In this document: positions 11,071-24,300 of the stretch, one piece after another
Layout of the letters: each line of letters opens with the position of its first letter
Position numbering within the stretch: position 1 is the first letter of the stretch
Assembly (NCBI RefSeq): GCF_027744825.2
Contig: NC_071338.1
Span: forward strand, 30,299,501 to 30,363,500
Direction of reading: 5' to 3'
Source: Synchiropus splendidus
Taxonomy: Eukaryota > Chordata > Actinopteri > Syngnathiformes > Callionymidae
DNA: 64,000 nt
Program-made: the position numbers and the translations under genes
The notes under the pieces: generated by a model
Told to the model about the DNA's origin: nothing
Database searches by the model: none
What the model saw: only the letters and a program-made list of their open reading frames with translations

Positions 11071-12670
11071 AGGTTGTTGTCATCGCACCACTGGACCAGG
11101 TGGCTCACCTCACTCCGGTAGTTGGACTCGTCGTCGTTCCTGATGAGGCCCACCACGGTTGTGTCATCTGCAAACTTAATGAAGAGGTTTGAGTCAGACA
11201 CAGGTTGCCAGTTGAAGAGGGGGGGGGGGTCAAGTCCCAACTGGACCAGCTTGAGGATGAGTTGCTGCAGGATGATGGTGTTGAATGCTGAGCTGAAGTC
11301 CAGGAACAGCATTCGGGCGCAAGAGTCTCTCGTCTCCAGGTGGGTGAGGACGGAGTGGAGAGCAGTGGAGATGGCATCGTCAGTCGAGCGATTGGACCGG
11401 TATGCGAACTGGTATGGATCTAGAGCAGGAGGGAGAGAGGTCTTGATGTGATGCATGACCAGCCGCTCAAAGCACTTCATGATGATGGGAGTGAGTGCTA
11501 CTGGGTGATAGTCATTATGGCAGGTGGGAGACGTCTTCTTCCGGACTGCAATGATGGATGCTGCTTTCAGGCATGTTGGAACAACAGCTTGGCTCAGCGA
11601 GGTGTTGAAGATGTCTGTGAGGACATCCGTGAGCTCCCCAGCGCAGTCTTTCAGGACCCTTCCCGGGATGTCGAAGCTTTCCTCACGTCGATCCTTCTCA
11701 GCGATCTTCGCACCCTGTTCGGAGACTACGACAGTACCTGGTCTTCAGGGTTCAGAGGGATCTTCTGGGCTGGAGTCTTGTTGACTGCCTCGAAGCGATC
11801 GAAGAAGTCATTCAGCTGGTCGAGCAGAAGAGGGGAGTCATCACAGGTCTGCAGTGAGGGCTTGTAATCCGTGATGGTCTGGATCCCCCTCCACAGGTTC
11901 CTGGTGTCTCTGCTGTCGCTGAACTGGTCGGCAATCTTCCTGGAATATTGCCGCTTCGCCCCTCTGATGCCACGTGCGAGGTTGGCCCTGGCTGCTCTCA
12001 GGCCCTCCTCATCTCCAGCTCTGAAGGCAGCGTTTCGAATCCGCCACAACCTGTGAACCTCACCTGTCGTCCATGGCTTCTGATTAGCCCGGATGGAGAT
12101 GGTTTTGGCGACTGTCACGTCATCGATGCACTTCCGGATGTAGGCTGTGACGGTCTGGAGATCAACGGTGTTGTTGATAGTGGCTGCCTCTCTGAACATG
12201 TTCCAATCTGTGGTGGAGAAGCAGTCCTGGAGTGCTACAGACGATCCTTCGGGCCACACACGGATCCTCTTCTTGGTGGGCTTTGTGATCTTCACCCGTG
12301 ACCTGTATGCTGGAATGAGCAAGACAGTGGTGTGGTCAGAGGCACCAAGCGGAGGCAGGGGGACTGATCTGTAGGCTCCCCTGTGCGCAGTGTAGACGTT
12401 GTCCAGGATGTTGTTGCCTCGTGTGGAGAAGTTTACATGGCTGTGCAGAGCACACTCTTGGGGTCTGCATGGTTAAAATCCCCAGCCAGGATGAGGAGAG
12501 CATCGGGGTGAGCTGTCAGCTGCAAGCACATGTTGCCACCTGGTACCTGGTTCGAGACAAGATGACCGACCTCATTCCTCTACAGCGGATCCTCCATGCT
12601 GAATCTCCGTGCTCCTTGCATCTCTCGAACGGAAACCCTGGAAGTGGACAAGCTGGACCTCAATAACAAC

Positions 12671-15600
12671 GACACCGGAAGCAAGTATTGGAAGTTGAGT
12701 TTTTTAATACAACTTCTTTGTTCTAAAAGTAAAATACTCAGAGGACACGTGCATTTTCATTATTGAGACGTTGGCTTGGAATCAATACAGCTGTGAACAC
12801 ATAGCACCCTCTACTGATGGAAAAAAACAAAACAAAAAACTATTAATTTCATACGTGGACAACAATGAAATATTGTAGAGGCAACAATAAGTTGGAGGTC
12901 ACTTGTTTGAAATGGCTTTATTCAACATTTCTCTGGACAAAGGTCCATCACTGTGGTGCAGCTCAGAAGAGGCTCATCATTCAAAATTTTTGGTCAAACT
13001 CTGATTTGTTCAAAGTCCGAGACGTTCGAAAACTAAGGTACCACTATATTCAACTCTCTACATTTTACGATGCAGTGCAAACATTACGTAACATCATGCT
13101 TCCTCGTGCATCTCAGAAAATAAACCGAACAAATTTTACGACCAAATTTTACGTTAGTTAAAACACATTTTGTCGCTCTATATTTCTGAAATACACTCGT
13201 TGCTTGGAGTCATCGATATGCAAATGAGTTGATATGAGATGATATCACACTGGCCACATTTGGGTCAGTTCTGTTCCAGAGTAGACAGATGGAGGATCTG
13301 AAAGAATGAGGTCGGCCATCTTGACTGCATGTAGGCACCACTCCATGTTGCTGGTTTTAGGTGATATTTAACAATAGAATCCCAAAATAAACATCACAAT
13401 AACTAAATAAATAAAGTCTACTGTTCTCAGAACTAAAGTTCACCACCTGGACACCTGAAATACCGCGTGAGAACTGCGGCACATTGATTAAAAGATAGGG
13501 TTTTTTTGTTATGAATTTAATAATCTCCTTCCTTGTATGTCTGTCGGATCACCTGGATTGATTGTATCACATCTGCTCCTCTTACATCTTGCCTTTCAAA
13601 ATCATGTCACGGAACTTAAGATTGAGTTTCGAAGAGAAAATCACCCTTAGAAACATCTCAGTCCCTGGTCCATCAGGTTCGGTGTTTCCTTGAACCAGAG
13701 TGTTGTTTTGCTGTACGGTCGAGTGATGGCCACATGTTTTCATCTCTGCATGAGGAACAAGTGGAAGATGAAGATAATCAAAAGGTAAATAACTGGTTCT
13801 AATCTTAGATCTGAATGTGTTATGAAGGCCGAGCAGGGGAATTTTGTTTCCCTGACTGTCACGTACTAGTGGATTAGCTTCGAATTAATGTTTATGGCCA
13901 AAATAGCCACTGCGATCAAAGTGCTCCAGTTTATATTGAATGACAGACACGGACTGCAAAAATGAAGAAAAATATATATATAAAAACCCACATCATTCTG
14001 ATCATCAAAGTGTTCAGCCACACGGTGGGACCAGGTTGAACCTGGCGGTGCCGTCCTGGGTGAGGCTTATCTGCCATCTTTGATCAGTGAAATGCAGAGG
14101 GAGCGCGAGTGAGCAACGGGTGGAGTCGGACGCATGTCGTGCAGGACACGACCAAATTATTATTCGTTGGCCTCTTCAGAGATTTAAAGACTTTGAAGTT
14201 GAGGTGTCAACCTGCCCAGTGAGAGCACAGAGTCACGGTAAGTAGCTCAACAATGAAGGCCTGGTCATCACGCTGACACCTCAGGTGAGTCGACTCCACC
14301 CTGGAAGGTAAACATTCAACTGACATTGATGCCCTGAAGTGGGAGCTGCTGTCGTCCTTGAAAAGAGAGATCACTGATAACTTTAAAACTGAACTGAAAG
14401 CGGTACTTTAGCAAAGATTTGAACACCATCATGACTGATGTACCACTGAGCAACATTGGGTCTTGCTTTGTCTTCCAAGTGGGCGCTTCTCTCCTCATCA
14501 CCCTCCGTTGAGATCTCGGAGGCTGTGTTTTTCTCAACAAGTTCACTCAATTCTGTGTTTTTTTCTCCACTTTTGATATTCTGCTTTATCTTTCAGAGAT
14601 GAGATCTCCACTGAGTTCCGCCTTCCAGGCTCAAGCAGCCATGTTCGGGTTTAAGGTCAGATGTCTTGAAGGCGCTTTGTCACTCTCATCTCTCTGCGTG
14701 ACTGCACTCCATGACTCACAGTAGATGACGGATTACGGCCGTAAGACTCTTGTCCTTGTGTGTGTGTGTGAGTGTTTAACCTTGTATATCCTAGTGAGGA
14801 CCAATTTGGGGGAACACACCCCCCTTTTGGCTTGGGTGAAGCCTCAATTTGAGGATGAAGGATTCCAAACAAGAAGGTCATGATAATGAGGTTGAGGAAG
14901 TTTGGTTAAGAGTCATGGTCAAGTTGAACCAATTGTTTTGACAGTGAGACAAACCTGAGTGTGTGAGAGTGTTTAAAGTGTGCCTCTGATGATTAAGTGA
15001 CACACAAACTCCACAATGGGTTTGTGTGTCTAATGTGTTTTTCTCAATTGTAAAACATGTTTGTGCATATTTGCCGGACCAGCATGGGAACATTCCTGCC
15101 AAGAACCAGGCCAAGCTGAGCTGAGCCCTAACTGAACAGGTGTGTTTGTCTTGCTTCAGTTGTTTGTATGTTTTACAACAAGTGTTTTTATTTCCTTTGA
15201 CCTGGACACTTGAAGGTTTGCAGGTCTGATGGATCCAGCAGCAGGGAAAGTCTGCGAAGATAGAAGAGAGAAGCGGCGAGGAAGGCCAGTCAAGATGGAG
15301 TCCAGTCTTTGCTGGAAATGTATACTGCAACACAACACCGCTAATACCGACACGGATCACCTGAAACTGACCTTGTTTGTTCAGGGAAACAAGTTTTAGG
15401 AGAACCAGAACTTTCAAGGCGTGATGTTAAATACTGGCAAATAAAAAGAAAGACAAGAAAGAAAAATAGACAAAAAGCTTTATGCTTTTCCCCCTTATAC
15501 TGTATAATTATTTACATAATATTAGAATAGATAAAATAGTTAAGATTATCGTAGATGTGCTCCTCACAGATGAAGAAACAAAAAACAAATAAATAAATAA

Positions 15601-16680
15601 ATACTAAATCAAGGCACCTTTGGAAATTTTTATTTTTTTAATTATAAAAAGATCAAGAAGGCCATCAAAAAGAGGAAGAGAGGTTATCAACCATGTGACT
15701 CCATGAGAGAGACTCGTGCTAATTTCACATATCATTAAGGTTTATAAAACAAGGCAGGCTACACATTCTCAACTTTAATCTGTCTCTCACATATTTTTCT
15801 CTTTTTTTTTTCTTTATTGTTGCAGCAAAATTATTTGATTTTACGGCATTTTTAAAAAATGAATTGGAAGTTGCGATCATTAATGGTTGTGGAACAACAG
15901 GACAGGAAATAAAGACCTTTGTAAAGTAGCGCATAAAAAAACTAGTGTCAGTTTTCATCCTTAAAAAAGCTCCAGGCGGATCTGGCGGTCAGCCATGTTT
16001 GTTCCCGTCCACCCCATATTGTGTTTGGGTGACGCTGCACTAGTGAGTTACGCTTTTCACTTCTGTCTATTCTACATTTCTTGGAATGGATTCAGAATCC
16101 TTCACGTCCGAATCGCAACCCTTGGTAATATTTGTGGGCAAATGTGAGCGTTTGGTGTCGCACATGACTTCATCTCAACAAGGAGGGAGGGAATATGATG
16201 CCGCATTGAAGGGTGGGCGAGAGGAGACTCAAGTGGTTGGTCGTTGTGATCCCAGTTTCCTGAAGGAACTGATCAATTGATTTCTGACCAGTCACCCCAC
16301 ACAGGAAGTCAAAAAACCTGGCGTCTGTTGTAATGCACCCCAATAATCTTGACACACATCAAGATTCTGTCCCGCCACCGAGCTAGAAGCTCAGAGCCAG
16401 AAACCCAGCGTGATCATGAAATGAACCCAAGAAGAAACATTGCAACATCTCTCTGAGGAAGTGGACAATGGTGAACTTGCATGTTTTTTAAATTAAATAA
16501 ATTTAATTTTTTAAATTTAATAAAAAAAATGTAAATCAATAAATTTGATTCTGATTCTGATTCTGATTCTGATTTTTAAATGGGAAAATACAGGGAAAAT
16601 CATGGTAACTCAACGGAAACCTGAAGAAAAGGACCAGGTAGAGAAGCCATCAGTCTGGAGTGAGATTGACCAGATACTAG
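12671..16680 (+). other. Intergenic region between the ZP paralogues, first part
   Basis: No gene is supported here. Near 13015-13051 lies a piece of a DNA-transposon end (GGTACCACTATATTC), related to the one at 24570-24594. A short GT run is at 14758-14772, followed by a common fish low-copy repeat (about 14775-14900). An AAAT run lies near 15587-15602, and (TTCTGA)n at 16546-16574 resembles a LINE tail. The small open frames in this stretch look random. Confidence 0.5.
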
Positions 16681-16684
16681 ATCA

Positions 16685-16930
16685 GAGGTGGGCAATTCAA
16701 TTTCCGAGAGGGTCACATTAGCAACTGTAACAGTTCTGAGGGGAAAAATATCCAAAATATAGAAGTAACAAGGACAAAATGAACCTCAGAAGATTAAATG
16801 TAATTGAGGATTATAAGAAGTGAAAATATACCATGAAAACTATTGAAACATTTCATTTTATATGCACTTAATTTGAATATAAATCAACTGTGGACTAGAC
16901 GTTCAAGATAATAAGGCAATTTATTCCAAA
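16685..16930 (+). mobile_element. Truncated hAT-like element (5' end only)
   Basis: Starts with CAGAGGTGGGCAATT, the same terminus as the complete element at 18698-19180, followed by AATTTCC and related AT-rich sequence. The 3' terminal repeat (TTTGCCCAGGTCTG type) was not found, so the copy is truncated or decayed. Confidence 0.55.
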
Positions 16931-16964
16931 ATATATTTTCAGTATTCCTTCAATGTATTTTGAG

Positions 16965-17090
16965 GAACAAGGAAGGCGGAACATGTCCTTCAATTGAAAA
17001 CTGTACGTACCATCAGGCAGCGCTGAAGGCTGCCTTTGGTGTCAGTATAGGACGCAAAAGTCCACTTTCCCATGTCGGCATTTTGTGGTT
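16965..17090 (+). repeat. Dispersed repeat R1, copy 1
   Basis: Contains GGCTGCCTTTGGTGTCAG and GGACGCAAAAGTCCACTTTC, also found near 19600-19695 in the same orientation and inverted at 19245-19360. The adjoining segment GGAAGGCGGAACATGT is likewise inverted at 19340-19360. No coding content is seen; probably a decayed DNA transposon. Confidence 0.6.
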
Positions 17091-17877
17091 TTGTCAACAA
17101 CAGGTGCGACTGCTTGTCTGATTGTAATGAACAGCTGGCTCAATATCAGTGATAATAAAATGAAATGGATTGGCTTTTAAGTGCCTATTGCTGTAGCCTG
17201 TAGCACAAATCCAAACACTGACGTCGATAACAAATACAGCTTCCTGCCACACCTGTGCAACGTGAGTCAGTGTCGGGCAAGAGCTATAAGACACGAAGGC
17301 CAAAGAATGCTGGGTGTTTGGCCAGGGGTCATGGGTGTCACTGAAACATGTTGCTGTAAAAGTCAAAGAAATTGATCAAAATGACTGACACGATGAATTA
17401 AGAGGTCAGATCCTGGAATAGCAAACCAGAGAGTGTTCCCGTGTGTCATAGCTATGGTCGTGAACTCAACTTTGGTCCCATTGTTTGAAGGAGCCAAAAA
17501 ATAAATGTCTAAAACACAATTCAACATGTGATTTATTGTTTCCTCCTACTTGACAACAGAAACAGAAACAGTCCCCTGTTAAGGTGATAATCTTGTTAGC
17601 TTGCACGCACATTGTTTTTATTGAACTTTGCAAGCAAAGTTTAACAAACATTCATTCAGTGCGAGTACATTTGATATTGCCTCCTAATAGTTGTTTGGAA
17701 AACCGGTTCCTCTTCTCCCTTTTGTATTTGACGGTTGAACTTAACCATAGAGGTGGAGTTGACAGCACCATCTTGAGATTAAGACCTTCCAGTAAATCAA
17801 AACAGTTTCCTGTAACAGATTTCTTTGTTCTCACAAACCACTTCTATGTCCACATTCTGGTCATACTTGGAGCCGGG

Positions 17878-17885
17878 TATAAAAG
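17878..17885 (+). promoter_or_regulatory. TATA box of ZP paralogue B
   Basis: TATAAAAG lies 41 bp upstream of the ATG at 17919. With usual spacing the transcript would start near 17908, giving a 5' leader of only about ten bases. A TTAAAAAGG element lies at a similar distance before the paralogue A start codon. Confidence 0.6.
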
Positions 17886-17918
17886 ATGCTGCGGAGGAGA
17901 TGTGAGCCAGAGAGCATC

Positions 17919-18262
17919 ATGGACGCCACGCCGCCGCTGCTGCTGCCGCTGCTCTCTCTGCTCCTGGTCACTCCGGTGACACCGTCGCACTACTTTGCTG
18001 GGAGGTCAAACTCCCGGTATGAAGGAAGAAATCCTGATGGAAGCTGGAAGGTGAGCTGTTCTGTTCCAAAACCTTTAATCTGACCAATCAAACTTGCTGT
18101 TTAGATAAACCAAAAGAGATGAAAGAGATAAAGCCCTCAAGACATCTGGCTTAGAGGTGACACTGCGATTTGGAAATGACAAGCTGTGATGAATACAGCT
18201 ATGAACATAATTTGGGTCCTTGGCTCACCAATGACTAAACAAACTTCGTTGTCATATATACA

Positions 18263-18324
<62 letters not shown>

Positions 18325-21300
18325 TAAAAAACGCAAAACAATTCCTAAGATAAAATAAATGAGGAAATACCCTAAAAACTTTGTATATATGACATCTTTT
18401 CAGTATTTTTCTTTTAAAAATAATAAATCAGTAATTTCAGTAAAATCACTTACAGCTACACACAATAAAAATGCCTTCATTCCTGTCGAGAACTACTGCT
18501 GCTCCCGAAAATATCAGCTTGTCCTTCGAAATCTATCTTTTTTAGCCCTGAAATTTATTCTGCTGTTTCCCTGCTGATTTTTGGGGTGTTTCTAATGGGC
18601 ATTTTATTTACCAACCCTGACCATGACCGACTATTGATTGTTGGAATGGGGCATTCTCACTCATTGCCTTGGAAGTGTTCTCTGTCACTGCCTAGGGCAG
18701 AGGTGGGCAATTAAATTTCCCAAGGGGCCGGGTTATATATTGTGACCGTTGAGAAGGGCCGTCAAACACAAAGAGAGGAGGACAAGAGAAAATTGAAAAT
18801 AAAAATCATGTGTGATTATGAATCTACACTGTAAAAATGAATAGAAACTGTTGGTTTGTTGTGTTTTATTTAATTTAAACCACATTCCATTTAAAGATTG
18901 TCAATGTGGCTCATACATTTCAAAATTTACTTTCAATTCTGATGTATTTTAAGGGACAAGAAATACTCCTAAAATAGCCAACGGAAAAGATTTAGAAAAA
19001 TAATTAAGCAAGAAAGTTATGTTTCAGTTACTTCATAATAAACAAAAAACAATCCATAAGACAAAATGTCAGAGACAACAACAATGTCAGTTTTATAGTT
19101 TTGCTCTGACTCCAGGAGGGCCACATAAATACAGTCAAAGGGCCGCATTTGGCCCCCGGGCCGCACTTTGCCCAGGTCTGGCCTAGGGCATCAAACAGTT
19201 ACTAAATAAATAGTACTCTCAAGTCTCAGTCCCATGCCGTGATATATTAACGTAGGGAAAGTGGACTTTTGTGTCCTACACTGAAGGCAGCCTTCGGTAT
19301 TATACGTTGAAGCATTAAGTTTTCAGTTGAACACGATGTCCCGCCTTCCTCCACATATCCTGATGGCGTGGGCAGCAAGTCTCATAAAAGTAAGACAGAG
19401 GGTGGGGTGAGGTAAGTCATAGGAGGATGATTCCTTTCATCATACATGTTTCTCTACAGTTGCTTTTTAAAGCCCCTCAAATGGCCATGCGTTTCTATCA
19501 TGGTGACTTTCTGATGGCCCTGTGAGTAAGGAGGACAGACGCATAACAGGTTATAAATGGCAACCGACGGAGGGGTGTGGCTCTTGTGTTGCCTGGAACG
19601 CTACATTCAACCGGCTATGCGTCAGCTTGTAATGCAGAAGGCTGCCTTTGGGATCAGAATAGGACGCAAAACTCCACTTTCCAAACATCAGTATATTACG
19701 CAACAGGAGTGAGGATGTGTCGCCCAGAGTGACGCAGAATTGGGCCGTCTGCATTGCCTGTTGACAAATTAGGCTTTGAATTGAAACGTTTTTTTCCAAG
19801 GTTGTGGGCACTGCGTCATGCAAAAGAAAAGACGGTGGATAGGTAGTGCACAGGAAGATGTACCTCACTCAAGCTTCCAAATACACCCCATAACCATAGG
19901 ATACGAAGTAGAACCCCCTCTGACAATGCAAACCCCTGCTTTGAGCATGATGTCTGTGTCCCCCTGGGACTTGGCAATAGTCGAAATGATGTGTTGGTCA
20001 CTCTTGGCAGTTGACGGGTTTCATTAGAATTATGTCGCTGCTTGACTCCTCCCTCCTTTTCATTGACAGGTGGTGTTTCGCTATAGAGCAACCTTTGATG
20101 GCTGCAGCCGCCATACGTGGAGTTGTTACTCTGGGAACTGTGGAATTAGCACAGCAGGCAATCAGATGAGCACTCTTGACTCCAGCACAAATGCTCCAGT
20201 CCACAACATACGATGGTGTGAGACGGAGACTCTGTCGGTGAGAAACGTCCCTTCTGACAGGCCTTTCTCGTTGCGGTAAGTTTTCAATCCTCTCATCTGA
20301 AGGGCATCAAATGGCACAATTAGCTCTGACCAATATTGGTAAAGGCCTCTCAACACATGCGTCCCACACTAGAAGCTTCCACCATGAATGTCCATCACAA
20401 GCGGAGGGCAAGGTTCGCAGGGCATCAGATTAAGTTGCATTAAATCACTGCTACAATCAGGCTAAGCACAGCTACCGCTGCGTCCAGGCTACTCTCTCAT
20501 CACACATAAATCCTCCGTATTGTCTGTGTCAGTGTGTCCACAACTGCACACCATGTCTCCTCAAAGACATTCTCACCATGGACATTGGTGTCTCCCTTAA
20601 CAGGACTGCAAGCTGCTGTTGGATCCCCACCCGATACAACCACTGGTCCTGGAGACTTCTGACCACTGTAGATCTGGGACAAAGATCTGACACCAGAAAA
20701 CCAAACAGATCTCCAGACGTTGCTATCCTACCATTCCTCAGGTAACCACATCTCCAAACAAGAGCAGCGGGTTTCTTTGTTCAACCCAAGAGCTGGTGGA
20801 AGTGAGTGTATGGCAGCGAGTGGTGAAGAACAAAAGTCCAAGAGAGAGGGAGAAGAAGGGTGGCATGAGAGTGGAAAGGGCAGTTGAAAGTGGGAAACAG
20901 TGTGGAACCATATCATGGAAGTGAAGGGACTTCAGACAGTTGGAATAATTATCTTTGCCTCATCCTTGTGTCTGTATTCCAGAGTTCCTCAGAACTGCCC
21001 CCGGACATATCAGCTCATTCCTGTTGATCCAGATGATGACCATGTGCGTTGCAGATATGGGAATATGAGATATGTGGAGTGCCAAGGCTGCCACCAGTAT
21101 CCTGGGTTTCAGTTAGACCAGGTTAGTTGAAAACCCCACCATGTGTCTGATCTTCCCATTCTACAAAGACCTTTACTTTCAGGACTCCTGCAGGTTGCGC
21201 TACCACCACACTACAGCTGGCACCAAAGTTAACGGCTTTGAAATGGTGGTGGAGGATTTCCCTCGAGAGACGATAACACTGACTTACACGGATGGATCCC

Positions 21301-24300
21301 GTTCAACAAGGTTTCCACCTCACTTAAGAAGGAGAAGAGAAGCTGCTTCCATAACATCATCCCCACCAAGTCCTCTCCCGCCTTGGCAGGGAACAACCAC
21401 GAGTCATTTGCCTTGGTGGCGGGTCACTCGACGTTCGACAACCACACTATCACCCCCAACAACTGCTCCCTGGAGAAATCCTCATTGGTTGAGAACAACT
21501 CGCCCTTGGTGGTGGAATCCTCGATACACATCAACCACGCCTAGAGCGACCACAAATTACATCACGAGGAACACTCAGCCGCTGAGCAAAGCGCCTTTGC
21601 AGTTCTCTTTTCTTGGTATGTTGCTGATTTACCTTCAGGTTCTCCAAGAATGTCTCGAAATGAAAACTTTGTCCTGGAATCACAGGAAACTAGGGCAACA
21701 ATGGCCAAAAACTCAACTCAATAAAACAAAAGATGAAACGCAATACTAGCAAAGAATAAATAAGTCCAAAAAAAGAGTTCCGATAAAGAATAATACCTTT
21801 GGATAAAATTCAGGGAACACACGGTCATATTTCCTGTTGCATGACAACAAGTCGACAGCGGATGACTAGCAAACCACTACTTAAAAAGAGAACCACCTAG
21901 GACTCAGGTGAGGCGGCGTTGAGAAGCCCAGTTCACGGAGGAACAGGGAGAGGGCAACAAGCGCAGGTGTCCTTCAAGCAGGACTGTGCACAGTAGATAG
22001 TCAGTTCACACTCAGCTAACCAGACACTGTATGCGCAGGTCTTGCTCAGTCAGCTACGCCACAGATAGTGAAACAAGTTCTAAAACTTAAGTCTTTTTGT
22101 TCGTCCACAGTGGACCCACCGGTGCCTACTTGTCAGGAGGGTGTCTACCTACCGAGGTTGTTGTCCCCAACGCCGCAAAATGGAGCTTGTATCCAGGCAG
22201 AGGTGGACGAGGTTTTGGAGATCACAGTTAAGGCACAGTCCTCATTAAGCACGTAAGTAATCCGGGTGCAGGACTACGTGACCTGAATGATGCGACATGA
22301 CTTTTTATTCACGCCACCCCTGGGAAACGCTGGCGAGCTTAACGTTTGCATTTCTGTTTGATCTAGAATAATTGACATCATCTTCAGTGGTCCCAACGGC
22401 ATGACAAAACACCAGACAGCAGATGGAGAGTTTGCCCTCAGATGGGGCCCCACATCGGCAGATATGGCAGTGAACGTTCCACTGTGCTTTGCGGTTGAAT
22501 CAAGAGACAGGTGAGCTGCCGCGGACGGTGACTCCCTCTGACGACCTGAGCAATGTCATGCATCTGTTTACTCTTTCAGCTCGGCTTACCCCCAGACCAC
22601 CACCCATATGTACTATAATCCCTATCGCCCCAGTCCAACACCACGGTGAGAAACAACACAGCTGTAGTTTGATGTGTCTGACTGACAGTTGAGTGTTTGA
22701 CCTGTCTGTCTTCCATGTGCAGGATCTATCAGTCTGAAATGAGATGCATCACGATTCAGGTTCAGGACGCCATTGGTGAGTTTGTTCAACCTCCAGCGGA
22801 GAAACGTTCCTGTTCGCAAGCTGGTTTCCCACCACAAATGACTTATGGACTAAATTGGGTTCTGGAAAAGAGCTGCTTTTTCAAGGCGAACACAAAGGAG
22901 ACCTATCAATAAGCAGTGCTTGCCGGGTGGTGGGTACATGGAGCACGCTGGTACCATGTGAGGGTGGGATCATAAGCAACTGCATGTCAGCATGTGGGTC
23001 TCTTTTGTCTCAGGGTACAAAGGGTGGCAGGGTATTTTGGAGACCATCTCAACATCTCCTGCACCTTCATCTAATTTAAAGGAAGTTCTCCGGTAATAAT
23101 GTGATTTTTCCTTTGCAGTCCGGCGCGAGGTTTCCTGCGGCCAGACCTCAATGACCATTGCGATCGAGAAAGCTTCACTCCCAGGTCTTCATGAGGATCA
23201 CCTGAGGCTCACAGACCCTTCAAACGTGGCCTGCAGCTTCCAAATACACTCTAACCACACGCACGCCGTGGCCACCTTCCCCCTGAACGCCTGTGGCACC
23301 CAGATCGAGGTCCTAATCTCTGCTCATTTCCTGCCGACTGACTTGGCGTGTGTAAACACTGCTTGTGTTAATCTGCAGGAGAACAGCGAAAACCTCATTT
23401 TTAAGAACGAGGTCACGTCGGTGGAGAATCAAACGGCCCTGATCACCAGGAAACACCTGCTGGAGCTGGACTTCTTCTGCGAATACCCGAAACATGGGAA
23501 CGTGACGCTGGGCTTCAAAACCCATCGGAAGAACGTCACCGTCTGGGAGAAAGGTTTTGGAACCTTCACCTATGGGTTTGAGTTCTACAACAGCACCTAT
23601 GGAGCCATGATCAGTCCAAGCTTGTACCCAGTGGAGGTCAATATTGGCTCGCAGATCTACATGCAGATCGAGGCTTCCTCTTCGGTCAACAACACTGAGC
23701 TGTTTGTGGAGTCTTGCCGAGCTTCACCGTACGACAGCCCCAGTTACACACCCACCTACCCCATCATTGAGAACGGGTAGGTAGCGTCTCATTCCCGCTG
23801 TAGACCCTCCTCTGCCAGGCTCCCCTGAGCATGTGGTTGGAGTCTTAGAAACACATCAACCCATCCTATGTGCACGAGTCGAGGTGAAGACTGATCTGAC
23901 TGACTGAGACCTATCTTTGTGTTTCTAGATGTGCCGTGGACCAGACGGTCATGATTCACACTTCCGCTCATCCGAATCAGTTCAGGTTCAGTATGGAAGC
24001 CTTCAAGTTCATCGGCATGCATGACCAGGTTAGTACTCTGGGCGGAACCGTGGCATCGTTTCTGAAGCGACGCACAGTTTGACCTGTTAATAAATTGCAT
24101 TTTCAGCTTTAATGCTACAATATTCATTGAAGTACAGGTGGAAATTACAGTCAATAAGTCAAAAAAAAAACCCTGTCATATTTCTGGACTCGATTCATTG
24201 TCACGTTCCCGTTTGCATGTTTGATTTCCTCGGTCTCCCGCGGTAAGAGAGTGATCCCTCTTGTTGCTCATGTCAGCATCTCTTGTTTCGCGAGGAAAGA

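Larger units (their letters stand above)
10097..12670 (-). mobile_element. Defective L2-like (Maui-type) LINE, 5'-truncated
   Basis: On the minus strand the element runs from about 12670 down to a 3' tail of TTACC units at 10122-10097. Pieces in order: an endonuclease C-part with GDFNH (about 12500-12470) and LGASDHTTVL (about 12345); a linker domain (12322-11726); a reverse transcriptase with [25 protein letters not shown] and FADDTTVV (11480-10947); and a C-terminal part with VFKKAQQRLYFLRKLKRAG and LLPSGRRLQSHRARTSRLRD (10779-10297). The palm segment between LDPPPLFNW and [10 protein letters not shown] is missing, so the conserved PQG region is gone. Frameshifts, a 127-bp tandem duplication and a foldback add further damage. 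It lies between the two ZP genes, and the family assignment is from recalled motifs. Confidence 0.85.

Noticed and set aside
10486..12374. + strand frames across the LINE
   Set aside because: They are antisense shadows of the LINE, whose coding strand is minus.
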